Shown here piece after piece: positions 38,344 through 49,318 of a DNA stretch of 64,000 nucleotides. Origin of the DNA: Dictyophora rubrovolvata (lineage: Eukaryota > Basidiomycota > Agaricomycetes > Phallales > Phallaceae); assembly GCA_029959195.1 (NCBI GenBank), contig CP114118.1, positions 2,294,001-2,358,000 on the forward strand, given 5' to 3'. The notes under the pieces are model-generated. The model worked only from the letters and a program-made list of their open reading frames with translations. It was not told the DNA's origin and searched no databases. Position numbers and translations under genes: made by a program. How positions within the stretch are numbered: the stretch's first letter is position 1; every line of letters begins with the position of its first letter.

Positions 38344-41300
38344 TTATAGTTCGACTTCAGCCGGAGGTAGAAGAGGAGGTGGACGATCCTTTTCCGTTCC
38401 ATGCACCCGCATGCGATACAGACATGTATAGTCTTCCTCTCCCCAATTATTCTTAATGATCAAAACGACGATACCGAAATCTGCACCGAGCTCTTGAATC
38501 TCATTAGGTATCGAAAAAGTCTGGATATGATTCGAAGCGTGGATGTCATATGAAATTTGGGCAAGCCGTAAGTAGTGAGGGGATCGAGGTAATGATGGAG
38601 GATAAGCGTCTTCATCCGGTGGCAGCGGTGAACCTTCAGCTTCAGCACGTTTCACAGCTTCCATTCGTCTTTCAACAACACGTTGTTGGTACTCTTTAAC
38701 CTTGGCGACATTATCAGCTCCATCCACAAGACCCCATAATTCCATCTGACGAGGTGCCGATCGGATGTCGTACGCGATATCTCGTGGAACGTGTTCGATG
38801 GTAACTTCCGAAATATAGACAGCGCGAGCTAGTACAACACCAAGCTGTCCCGAAGTACCTGCGAATGGCCAGCAATTCCCAACGTTTATATCAGGATGCA
38901 GCGCTGTTACGGGTGGACGACCCATGACATAACCTCTACCGGTTACAGCACCAACGAGATAGCTCGACCACGAGCTAGGTTTGACTTCATAAGCATTGCT
39001 CGTCAATTGCGGGATGACGCGTCCACCAGCAGAATATAGCGCAAAGTCCGCTTTACCTATCCCATCCTTGTAAAAACGGGTAACAGCACGATCGACAAGA
39101 GAACCGATAATTTCATTGACATTTTCACCATCGCCAGTACGAATTGTAAGAGCATCTCCAGGTTTCCATTTCGTCTTTGCCGAAACTGCAACGGCATTTT
39201 CGACTTTCTTTCCAAGCTCCAAAGCCTCTTTTACTCCCCCTTCAACATCCCCAAGACGCTGCTGTATCCCATGAATCTCAGAAGTATCGACGACAGATGA
39301 TCGAGCCTGCTCCCACTCCGTTTGAATCCTCTTAAATTCATTTCGCAGGCGAGAAATACTCTGACTGGACGACGTATGGTATTTCTCTTCCGCGTCTTGA
39401 GCACGTTGAGTTTCGGTATCCAAGCGGTGATTTAATTGATCTAAGATTTTCTGGGTTTGCTTTTGAATTTGGTTATCTCTCTCCTTGGAAGCAGAGGTGG
39501 CAGCCAAATCTGCGAGAGCTACTTCTACCTGGGCAAGTCGATCAATGAGATCCTGGACAGACTCGGCTGGAATGGACGGAGCCTGGTATACCGGTGTCTC
39601 TCCGAGACTCGACGAAAACACACGGGAAAGAAAAGTGCTGACAGAGCTGACTACTGCAGAAGAAGGCCGTAAAGCAGTGGCAAGGATAACGACGCCAATC
39701 GCCAGTGCAGAAACCTTAAAGAAGCTTGCAAACGGGATAACACTCCGGTTAGTACGGCGGCGAGTAACATTCTTGATCCAGCTGACGGGAGTTACGAAAA
39801 TGATGTTGAATATTCCACTGATTAGAGTCCATAGAACAAAAAAGACGAGGACAATGACCTGCACAATGCGACGGAATATAGACGTGAAGAAAAAATGAAC
39901 AACACGGCCTAAGAAATTGCCAATTCCTCGCGGCGGGGTCACCGTTGACGTCCGCGGCCGTTCGGAAGAATCAGGCATGTGCTCCGATGGCACTGACCGC
40001 CGTTGAGAGGATCGTGCTCGCTGTGATCGGGAGCGCGAACGTGAACGTGCATGACCATTTCTAGATACTGAGTCACGTTGCTGCGACCTCGACCGTCGGA
40101 CTTCGACTGAACTGTAGCTAACATCCGGCTCGAGTCCTTCCGGTTCATCTTCTGTTTCGGGAATTTCTTCAAGTGGTGGCTCAGTCGGCTGGAAGTGAAT
40201 GGGATGGGATGGAGGAGCTGTGTCGCGGGAGACGGAGCTGGCACGCGACGGTGGTCGAGAATCAGCTCTCACTTGTTCAACAGATCGTGAGGCCTAAAAT
40301 ATATGTTAAATGAATATATGGCTTAAACAGATCGTATATGATAGTAAAGGACACTGTGTCACATACATCATCGTCATCCTCTTCCTCCTCCTCTTCCTCT
40401 TCCATTTCTTCTTCGACTTGAGCTGCCGATTTTCGCTTCCGTTTCTTCTTATCATAACCAATGGTAGGAAGCGTTGTGAGAGATCTGTTGGCATCATCCT
40501 TCTTTTTCGACTTTCTCCGACGTCGGGAAGTACTATCATTAAAATCGTCATCGTCGTCTTCATCGCTTGAAGGACGATATGCCTTGTTATCTAGCGATAA
40601 ACGGGCAGAAGATGACATGGTGGAACTTTTCTTTTTCGATTTAGTATTGTTAGAAGATGACGTTGACACAGAGGGCATTTCGCCCTGCATCATTTGTTCC
40701 TCTGCTTCGTAGTCGTAGCTGTCATTACTGGGTATTGTGCTAGCCTTGGTTCCCTGTCGACTGGGAGGTTTGGGTTGTGGCTCATCCATCCGGAATGGAA
40801 GGAAAGGCTCTGAGCGTGGTTCGCTCAAGTAATAACTAGTTGGAGACACGGCGCGAGCCAAACTCTGACTAACGTTTGCGATAGTTTCAAGTAGTGGGCT
40901 TTTGGCACGAGCTTTTCGGTCATCTTGAGAAGTATTAGAGGCAGAAGATAAGGGCTTGTTAAACCGCGAGGGAGGGGCAGCAATCCGACGGGTCGGAGCC
41001 GGGGCTGTGTATCTATGTTTCTCGGAGCCAGACATTACGGCAGAATTGGCAGCGTGGTTGAATGCAGTTGCGACGTTTACTGAGGTATCACGTAGATCGG
41101 TACCGTTTGGAGGAGAGAGAATGATACCCGGAGCGGCGGGATGGAATATGGAAGGACCTAGGGTTTGGTTGCGTTGTTTGAGACGTGCGTAACGGACGGC
41201 ACCTGGTTCTGTGGTACGAGATGCAGCTGATATGCGCGAGATGTTTGATTCTGCTTCGTCGTCCTGGTCGGCTGCGTTTTGTGAGAGATTGCGACCGCCG

Positions 41301-41587
41301 GAAGAAACGTTGGAACGCGTTGGAGAGGGATGACGATGAGTAGGGGATGTCTTTGATTTGGCTAGGTTTGGTGCACTAGTTGAAATTGAGAAATTAATAA
41401 ACAAGACAACTTGTGAGGGAGAAACGCACCCGTACGCGTAGGAAAGCGGAACTATACCGCGTCGAGGAGGGGAATGGGAATCTTCCTGTTGGGAGCGATC
41501 TTGCCTAGAATGATTTGTGGTATTGTTCATAAAAGTGTTGTGATCCAGACGGGCACCCTGATTGAGGGAGTTTCCAGAGAACGACAT
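38344..41587 (-). CDS. sad1: SUN-domain nuclear envelope protein (Sad1-like)
   Basis: Inner nuclear membrane half of the LINC complex, anchoring centrosome/spindle pole body or telomeres through KASH partners. The start is taken as MSFSGNSLNQGARLDHNT (ATG at 41,585-41,587). The N-terminal nucleoplasmic half is Ser/Arg-rich, with an acidic Glu/Asp run near 40,380. A membrane region lies near 39,700-39,900 (IVQVIVLVFFVLWTLISGIF, then KVSALAIGVVILATAL). A coiled coil follows (QKILDQLNHRLDTETQRAQD). The SUN domain begins ADFALYSAGGRVIPQLTS and contains PPVTALHPDINVGNCWPFAG and AVYISEVTIEHVPRDIA. The frame stays open without a stop for about 148 codons upstream of the chosen start. One 54-base intron is itself open in frame. 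Confidence 0.93.
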
Positions 41588-42519
41588 GTATATGAATGAT
41601 GATATCGAGAGTCGGTCAGATAGGTGGAAACGGAGAAAAGGGGAGACGTTGAGTCGAGATTGGCTGACCTTTTCTAGGTGGAAATTTTGCAGATGGGGGT
41701 GCTGAGGATTGTGAGGACGATGGTATTTAATTTGCGAAAATGCTGGACGAGACGTGGACACGTTTTTGAGCGAAAAATCGCGAATGCGGCTTGAGGGACT
41801 TTGACACTTGGAACCTTTTCGGAGTTTGAATTCAAACCAAAAGCTCACGCGCGCACAAACACGACGCCATTGTTGGTCCACAAGCGCCGCCGCCATTGTC
41901 CCCAACAGAGCCAATGAAGCCAGCAGTCTGAGAAACATAAGTATTGTCCCTTTGTCCATTGTCCACAGACTCAGCTCTGAGCAAATCAAGAGAGAGTGGC
42001 TACTAGTAGAACAGGTACTTGAGATTATCATATTTCACGTTATTACCTGGTACTGATTTATTTATTGAGGGCACTATGAAGCTGGGGCTCACATCAAATT
42101 TGTTGATCAGGGAGAACTTGGACACTACAGCACTGCAGGACGCATAGTATTTATAAGTAGATCCGTAACATACGGGAGCGAGTTTCGCCCATGGCGACCG
42201 TTTCAAGCTCGGAGCTGGCGGGCCCTGAATACTTAAAGTCCCTATTCAATTACTACTAGTAGTTGTTGTCCTCGCAGGTCCCGGGCCAGATATGTCACGG
42301 TATGGCTGTCATGAAGACCCTGGCGTCATCGTTCATCTCAACATATGGACCAGCCACGGGTTTTGCCCTATCGACACCAATTCCGAGCTTCAAATTTGAT
42401 AAGTATGTCATGAGACTGGTGCTTTGAAGCTCCGCAACAAACAGATCATCTAATATGCTAAAACTAATAAATTTCAAGTGCTGACCGGGACCAGTAATCA
42501 ATTGCGAGGCCAGCCGTCC
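41588..42519. promoter_or_regulatory. Divergent intergenic region, SUN gene / dioxygenase
   Basis: 932 bases between divergent starts. The part next to the SUN gene (to about 42,031) is open in the SUN reading frame and includes a hydrophobic stretch (ILMFLRLLASLALLGTMAAA). I regard this as leader sequence unless transcripts show otherwise. The rest holds no recognisable element. Confidence 0.35.
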
Positions 42520-43828
42520 ATGACGATGCCAGCCCGTGCATTGAAAAACCTTCAGCCATGCTTATCGCGCATTCGCCAAAATTTCATAACTCGAAACCTT
42601 TCCAGATCTTTTGGATCAGTGCCGGATCGTGACAGCATTTTTCTCCCTCAGCTTGGTGCCTCCTTTTCATACAGATGGCTTCGTGACTCTTGCCAATGCA
42701 ACGAATGCGTCCATCCGACCAACAAACAAAAGCTTCGTAGCACATCAGACGTCACTCACGATCCTCACCCCTTGAAAACCAGTGTTGATCTCGACCAGCT
42801 TCATATTCAGTGGCAGGACTCCCACCCATCGCCCGGTCGAACACACACCTCAAGTTACCCACTCAACTGGCTTCAACCTTACGCTTCTCCGAAAGAGAGG
42901 AAATTATTCCACAAGGATCTCGATAAAGTATTATGGAATAAATCCGATATATCCTCAGTACCCAACCTTTTTATTCCGTATAACTCCATACTGCAGTCCA
43001 AACAGACCCTCCATCTCGCCCTTTCACAGCTGATTCGCTACGGATTGGTATTCCTTACTGGTGTTCCAACTCAGGAAACGGATAACGTCCACTGCGAAGT
43101 TAGGAAGCTGGGCGGAATCTTTGGCCGAATTCGGCATACCTTTTACGGCGAGGTATGGGACGTTGTAAGTATTCTAAATAGCACCAATATTGCATATACG
43201 GACATCGATTTGGGTCTCCATATGGATCTTTTGTATGAGTTAATTTCCTTAATATTTCGGTATTACCCGATAACTTTCCCCCCTTTTTAGATATTTTCAA
43301 CATCCTCCGCTTTACCAAATTCTACATTGTCTTCGAAATAATGTGATAGGAGGATCCTCCTATTTCGTGGATGCCATCCACATTGCCGAAATTCTTCATG
43401 CAGAAAATCCCGAATATTTTGCGCTTCTTTCAAAAATACCCGTTCCTTACCACTACATCAATGCCGGCCATCATCTCCACAACAGCCATCCACTCGTCCA
43501 ATTATCCCAAACAGACAGTTCTAGGATCGACTACATAAATTACTCTCCCCCCTTTCAAGCTCCCTTATTTATCGACACTCCTCCTGAATTTTATCATGCC
43601 TTACGACGTTTTTCGGAACTGCTGAATACCGAATCGGCTACGTACAGACATACCCTTCGTGAGGGTGAAGCCGTTATATTTGACAACCGCCGGGTTTTAC
43701 ATGCCAGGACGAGGTTTTACGGGAGAGAAAACGCGCCCCGTGTAGAAGGCGAGCCTTCTCGTTGGTTGAAAGGCTGTTATCTTGAAGCGGACGATATCTT
43801 GGACAGACAACGAACACTTGCTCACTGA
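42520..43828 (+). CDS. Gamma-butyrobetaine / trimethyllysine-type dioxygenase
   Basis: Fe(II)/2-oxoglutarate oxygenase of the carnitine biosynthesis family, probably mitochondrial or cytosolic. The ATG at 42,520 gives MTMPARALKNLQPCLSRIRQ, Arg-rich and transit-peptide-like. The N-terminal zinc-binding domain is visible (WLRDSCQCNECVHPTNKQK). The catalytic double-stranded beta helix includes LSQLIRYGLVFLTGVPTQE, an FGRIRHTFYGEVWDV segment, and the HxD iron ligands in DIDLGLHMDLL (near 43,215). After an intron come GGSSYFVDAIHIAEIL and the distal His/Arg region EAVIFDNRRVLHARTRF (near 43,670-43,720). One intron at about 43,235-43,290. Whether it acts on gamma-butyrobetaine or trimethyllysine cannot be decided by eye. 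Confidence 0.88.
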
Positions 43829-44135
43829 ATTCCGTTGACTTTGAGGCTTTTTACATTGCGCACACTTGCTTTGTACCTAATGATCCTTTTTTTGTTAAAT
43901 AGATAGATTGACATTGTTGATTATATTCTGGGTAGCTTCCAAATTTGTCAGTCCTAGTTATGATGTGATTTCTGATGCACACCCTGTTGTTCACTATTGG
44001 GCATAGTAACCCAATTGTACCAAGAAGCATATATGTACATCTCATCAATATTAAGTTCAGCGAATACCAACAATTTGAACGCCCCAATTTGTCAAATTTG
44101 AATTATAAAACGTCAGTTTAATTGTCATTCCTCCA
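43829..44135. other. Convergent spacer
   Basis: 307 AT-rich bases between the dioxygenase stop and the prolyl aminopeptidase stop. No features beyond presumed 3' UTRs. Confidence 0.3.
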
Positions 44136-46024
44136 TCACAATTCAGCCATCTTATCAGTAGCCTATAAACAAGATTAAATCACTTCCAAAGAGAGATGCT
44201 ATATCACTCTGATGGTAAACTATTACCTTAACAAGTAATTTTCTAATACCAGGTTCTCTGGCACTGTGTCCCGCATCCGGAACGATATGGAATTCTCGAA
44301 TCTCAGGCCAAACTTTTTTGAGTGCATACGCAGTTGTAGCCTGGAAATTGTTGGTATCGTGTTGAATTTGAATAAGATGGGAGAATTCATACCGGGCAAA
44401 CAACGTCATATCTAAAAATTGAGGTTTTAAATTCGAACAGCTTGGTGATTGGAGGTATTCTTAAACTGCACTTACCGTCCTTGAACAACGATAGTGGGGA
44501 TGTGTCGGCTAATAAGGCCAGTCAGCAAGACAAAAGTACAGTGGTTCTTCTGCGACTTCACATTTTATCAATCTCCTGTTTTTCAATTATTTGCCCGTCT
44601 CGAAGCCAGCCCTAAAGCATATGTTATATAAAAATCGTCAGCATAAAACATATACCAACCTCATTGATGAAATAGTGGTTCTCAATCCGAGCGAATGCGC
44701 TGAAAACGAATTTCAGGTGGTGAAAAATTAAACAAAGCGAGGAGCGAAATGTTATAATTACTTTGCCCAATCGTCCTCTGTTGCCTTTTTGATATCTTCG
44801 GGGTTTACATAAAGACGGGCGGTCGACATCCTAGACAAGAGCATTTGGATTTCCAAACAGGAGGACATCGTACGGTTATTCACTTACTCCCATTTAGACC
44901 ACGCCTTAGCAGCAACCAATCTCGTATTCTCATCGGGGGAATTGAGTCGCGTATGATAGGCACGTATTAAGTCGTGTCTTTCCTCCTCGGGAATGGGAGC
45001 GAGGTATTCGTCCCTAGCAAAAAAAAAAAAAATTATGTGAGCGAATTCAACCCTTCGGTACGAACATCCTGAACTTACCAAGCTTCGGGGAATAAGAATG
45101 AAGTTCCGGATTGGTAAAAGAATTGAAGCTCGGCTTTTCGAAGGCAGAATATACCGCTGTTGTTATAGAGTATTAACGGTCTGTATAGTAGTATGATACC
45201 GAAAAAAAATCATAATTACCGGAGAACCAAACTGATAACTCGGTCGGGATGAGTCTATTGAAGTTGAGATAATTCGCATATTCTGTAGAAAGTGGAAACT
45301 ATACTTCTGCATATACTAAGGATAAAGTAGAGCCCTGTAATCATACAAAGACCAAAAACATTCGTGAGGGCTCAACAAGCTTAAAAACGTGCTCACCCAA
45401 GATCCGCCAAAGACGTGCCATTTCTCGATGGATAGATGTTTCCTCAGAGTTTCTATATCTTTCACGAGATCCCAGGTGGTATTCTCTTCCAAACAAGCGC
45501 TTCTACAGAATGATTCAGTTAGTTGGGATGTTTCGTATGTATGTATGACAGTATGAGGGTTGTTAGACGAACGGTGTAGATTTGCCCGCTCCACGCTGGT
45601 CGAAGACGACGATCTGTCATTTAGAGATGAATGTGTACCAAAGGAAATGATATAACTGATACGAACATTGTATTTTTCTGGATTGAAATGTCTTCTATCG
45701 GTCGGGGCCGTTCCACCTCCCGGTCCACCATGCAAATACACAACTGAGCAAACAAAGACAAAGAACAGACCGACGTTGATGAGTTAAATTACTCCAGAAA
45801 GAAAAAACAAATATACATACCAGATTTGGCATCTTTATTTCCGCTAAGTTCATAACTAAAGCAACGACAATCAAAGATTTTTTTGCAATCGATCAGTTCA
45901 AATGTCTCGCAAAGCGAAGCGATCATTGAACGCACTATAAAGTATGGATATCCGAAACCTTTAGCGTGCCGGTTTTGTATGGTGTGATTTCAGGATACAA
46001 AGGGTCGTTTTCGGTGGTAGACAT
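44136..46024 (-). CDS. Prolyl aminopeptidase (proline iminopeptidase), alpha/beta hydrolase
   Basis: Releases N-terminal proline from peptides (peptidase family S33, EC 3.4.11.5). The start ATG is at 46,022-46,024 (MSTTENDPLYPEITPYKTGT). The oxyanion-hole motif reads VVYLHGGPGGGTAP (near 45,730), followed by DRRHFNPEKYN. The nucleophile elbow GGSW-GS is split by an intron: KWHVFGGSW, then GSTLSLVYAE, then THPDRVISLVLR. The helical cap includes DEYLAPIPEEERHDLIRAYH and AAKAWSKWE. The catalytic His is in FHIVPDAGHSAREPG (near 44,270). The last short exon reads ATDKMAEL with the stop at 44,136-44,138. It is intact and has many introns. Confidence 0.92.
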
Positions 46025-46430
46025 TCTTCTTCTTGCTTTGCTGTGGTGGAATGATCTGTGGAGGTGGAGGCGAAGGTATGAGATAGACACCGGATTCACT
46101 GTTCGCGTGTGCAGGACAAAAAGGGACAGCATTTTCACATGCGATCTCCTGCATCCACGCGGCGGCGTGACATAAAAAGAAAGCAAAACGGTCAGGTTCA
46201 GACAGAGATATCAATAAATAGTATTTTTGTTCTTTCTTTCTCTTCCTCAGTAGTATCTACTTGTTGCATGTCCAGTACGTGTAACGTAAAAAAATGCGGG
46301 ATGTAAATAAATTTTAGAGGCCGAGTGCGGGAAGGAGGGGTAAGCGGGGCAGTAAGTAGCAGGAGTTTGGACCGATGGCGGAACAAAAAAGAATGTACAA
46401 TTAGGTAAGTTAGGTGATAAGTGGTATATG
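46025..46430. promoter_or_regulatory. Intergenic region, PP2A 3' end and peptidase 5' end
   Basis: 406 bases between two genes on the minus strand. It must contain the PP2A 3' UTR and the promoter of the prolyl aminopeptidase gene. Open frames here have no family features. Confidence 0.35.
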
Positions 46431-47749
46431 TCACTGTGTGGTGGGAAAAAAAAAGTGTGAAAGTTACGTCAATGTTGAGCCAATAGTTCTGTAAACGCAC
46501 CAGGAAATAATCGGGTACACGCCGCGACACGAGTGGCTCACCCGCTCGTGGTGCAGGGTCGAATTGCAGGCTACGTATGTGGAAGGGATGGGCTAAGAGC
46601 CGGATTCAGGGTATCAACGAACGAGAAGAGGACGTACAAGCTATAAGATAATTTTTCGTCAATCTCCATAATCGCAGCCTGATTGCCACATCTATAGCAG
46701 TAATTAGGTGCACTGAATATTGTTACTACGTTTCGGTCTTGACTCCAGTTGTAGCCTGTTTGTGAACACTGTTCAGCAACGACGAGGTTTGATATAATGA
46801 TATAAACAACGGTTCTGACCTTCCATTACAAGTTGATGCGCTCTTGCTATCAGTGTTAATCCGTTATTATGATTGAAGGCTTCCGATATGTCTTGTCCGA
46901 AGGTGTACCCTGCACCACGTGGTGAAATACCCCAACCGCAGCGGTCGTCTGGGTCAGACCACAATAGATCGCACATGGGTCCTTCATGCGGTACCTCTTG
47001 TACTCGCTCAATCGCCCGAACATGATCCAAGGTATCAATAGACGGTGAAAGACCGCCATGGAGACAGAAAATCTACATCCAACATCAGCGAGACGGAAGT
47101 TCAAACAGAACAAAGCACAGACTTGATTGTCGATCAACGCGGTTAAAGGAAGGTAATCAAAGAGATCAGTAAAGTACCGCCATACAGTTGCGTTTCCGTA
47201 TTTTCTTAAACATTCGTCGTAAAAGCCGTAAACTTGGGTAATCTGTCGGCTCTCGTGGTTGCCTCGAAGGATGGTAATGCGGTCTCGATACCGCAGTTTG
47301 AGCGCTACAAGAAGCGAAACTGTTTCTACTGAGTAGTATCCACGATCAACGTAATCGCCCATGAATAGATAGTTGGTATCAGGTGAGTTTCCTCCAATGC
47401 GGAAGAGCTCTGAAAGGTCGTGCTGCGAAGATACAATCGCATGGTTCAAGTACCCCACTAGCAATGATAATAATTTGACGGGTGTACGTACAAATTGACC
47501 ATGTATATCACCACAAACTGTGACAGGACATCTTACAGGCTGCACATTCGATTCTTCCATAAGAATTTCCCTGGTCTAAATGAAAGGAAAAACAATGAAC
47601 ACGTTTTTTCTGAGTATGTTGTTACGAAACCTTTGCGCAGGATAGAGAAGTGTCACCTTGTCGCATAATATCTTTACGTCTGATTCCCGGAGTTGCTTGC
47701 ACTGACTCAATTGAGCTATCCATGCATCTAATTCGGTAGGATCAGCCAT
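46431..47749 (-). CDS. PPH21: Serine/threonine phosphatase PP2A catalytic subunit
   Basis: Major cytosolic and nuclear protein phosphatase acting with A and B subunits. The start ATG is at 47,747-47,749 ([19 protein letters not shown]). Metal-binding motifs are all present: [42 protein letters not shown], and later [19 protein letters not shown] and [12 protein letters not shown]. The C-terminus reads RRVPDYFL, the tail that is carboxymethylated on its last Leu in PP2A. The stop codon is not adjacent: a 67-base intron (46,434-46,500) with GTGCGT donor and CACAG acceptor separates the CTG leucine codon from TGA at 46,431-46,433. The DYFL end and sequence favour PP2A over PP4 or PP6. Confidence 0.95.
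46434..46500 (-). other. Intron placed exactly between last codon and stop codon of PP2A
   Basis: Minus-strand intron of 67 bases. Removing it gives DYFL followed immediately by TGA. Unspliced, the frame reads on ([15 protein letters not shown]...) and hides the methylated C-terminal leucine. Confidence 0.8.
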
Positions 47750-48019
47750 TTTAAAATGAAAAATAAAACGTCAACAGGTCGTTGGTTTTCTGGTTAGTTT
47801 CAAAAAAAAAGTTCCCTTTGGCCTGTTGAAGGTCGACGGTTTGGAGCGGAGTATGAATTACGTAAATGCTGGCTCCCCCCCCACTTGTCGAGCGCTTATT
47901 TTATGAGAGATAAGCAGTTTCGGTCTTCCACGAACGACGTCATACTCGATCTTGGTAAACCATTAAATAAAGGCCGCAGAAAATGTGAATCAATGATTGT
48001 TCCACAACCTCTCACTGCT
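47750..48019. promoter_or_regulatory. Divergent promoter region, PP2A / small mitochondrial protein
   Basis: 270 bases between divergent starts. It includes a C-rich patch at about 47,873-47,882. If the upstream in-frame ATG at 47,993 is used for the right-hand gene, the region is shorter. Confidence 0.35.
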
Positions 48020-48785
48020 ATGCTTCCCACCCTTGTACGACGCGCTCCTTTGAGAATATCTACCGCACTTAGATACCGTCGTGTGGCTCAACAGCAATAT
48101 TCCACCGGAAAGTATGTGCTCTTGCTTTGTGTCTGTGACGTCTGAATTTCATTGTTCGTTTTTCATTCAGTTCAGTCCACGATAGCGACCCAGAGGTATA
48201 TTTTTCATGAGGATCTCGTGATTTTCTTTTGTTGAACAAGTTTGATAGGTTCTTGAAACCGAAAAGCACCGCAATTTGAAAAAGGAACAACACCTAACAT
48301 CCACACCTCATGAACAAGGCGCTCCTGGGTGGAACGAATATCTCGCATCCGCATCCGAGGCACACGTCAAGGTCGACGCCATCTTTTTGAATTATTTTCT
48401 CCCCCCCCCCCCCTCATTTTTAATCTTAATTACTTAGGCTGACAAGTACGGAGAACCGGGACCGCCAAGCCCTGAGCTGGTAAAACAGACTTTGAATCGA
48501 CTCCACCGAAGGTACGGGGGAGAGGCGGGAATAAAAGTCAACAATCGCGAAGAAGCAACGTATGAGAAAGACGAGGTTGAAGGGCCACTGAAAACGAGTT
48601 CGACTGGTGGAACAGCAACTGACCAATACGACGTGAAAGAAGTGCACATTCGTGACAAGAAGAGGAACATGACGAGAAGCGAAGAAGATGTGAGAATCCT
48701 GTTTTCTTTTAGATCAAAGGACGATTTATTACACCGGTTCTAATCAATAAATTTATAGGTGAAAGCTGACCGAAATGAAGTTTAA
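48020..48785 (+). CDS. Small predicted mitochondrial protein of unknown function
   Basis: I do not recognise a named family. From the ATG at 48,020 the N-terminus is a typical matrix presequence, Arg-rich with no acidic residue (MLPTLVRRAPLRISTALRYR, then RVAQQQYSTG). An in-frame ATG at 47,993 would add nine residues. After introns the body is polar and charged: SVHDSDPEVLETEKHRNLKK, APGWNEYLASASEAHVK, ADKYGEPGPPSPELVKQTLN, RLHRRYGGEAGIKVNN. The last exon is short (VKADRNEV) and ends at TAA 48,783-48,785. No membrane segment is seen. It is reminiscent of conserved fungal mitochondrial proteins of unknown role. The gene model is good; function is open. Confidence 0.75.
48401..48413. repeat. 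Poly-C tract inside an intron
   Basis: Thirteen consecutive C in an intron of the small mitochondrial protein gene, replacing the usual mixed pyrimidine tract before the TTAG acceptor. Confidence 0.85.
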
Positions 48786-49318
48786 AAAGATTTGTAACAA
48801 TGCCTTTTGTACCACTACTCGCATCATCAATTTACCATTGATATATTGATAAATGAAGGACAGAATGACATGATATTATTGATATCCTTTGTGAATCTGG
48901 TCCTAATGAAGTGCCTTATTTTTAAAACAAGAAGGAAAAAAAGGAGATTTTTAGGCTTTTAGACTAAGACAACCTGTCTGGCACTACAACAAAAAAGATC
49001 ATATCTAATTCAAAAAAAACGGTTATTCAGGGCGGTTTAGGTGACCTTGGCACACCATGATTGGCAATTGCCAATGCCAACTAATTAGTCAACGACTGCC
49101 ATACACGCTGCGGACTCCACGTTGCATGCAGACACAGCGCGCGCAGAACAACAATAACATATTGGCTATGATTAATATGATATATTGAACCCAAAACTAA
49201 TTTGCAACATGTTGGATTTTATATTCTCTGACTCATGGTACGAGTTGGAGGTGGACCCGCGCGGCGTTATTACGTCAGCCTGTTCTATTCACAAGCTGGG
49301 GGTAGTTACCATGCTTGG
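48786..49318. promoter_or_regulatory. Intergenic region upstream of carnitine acetyltransferase
   Basis: 533 bases between tandem plus-strand genes. It is AT-rich, then CG-richer near 49,120-49,150. No coding features were seen. It presumably holds the promoter of the acetyltransferase gene. Confidence 0.35.

Noticed and set aside
38160-38402. Minus-strand frame with hydrophobic residues
   Set aside because: It overlaps the SUN stop and the microsatellite spacer and has no family features.
42003-42206. Minus-strand frame of 67 codons
   Set aside because: Short, no homology features; lies in the divergent promoter region.
46198-46530. Minus-strand open frame of 110 codons
   Set aside because: It is the PP2A last coding exon read through its terminal intron, not a separate gene.
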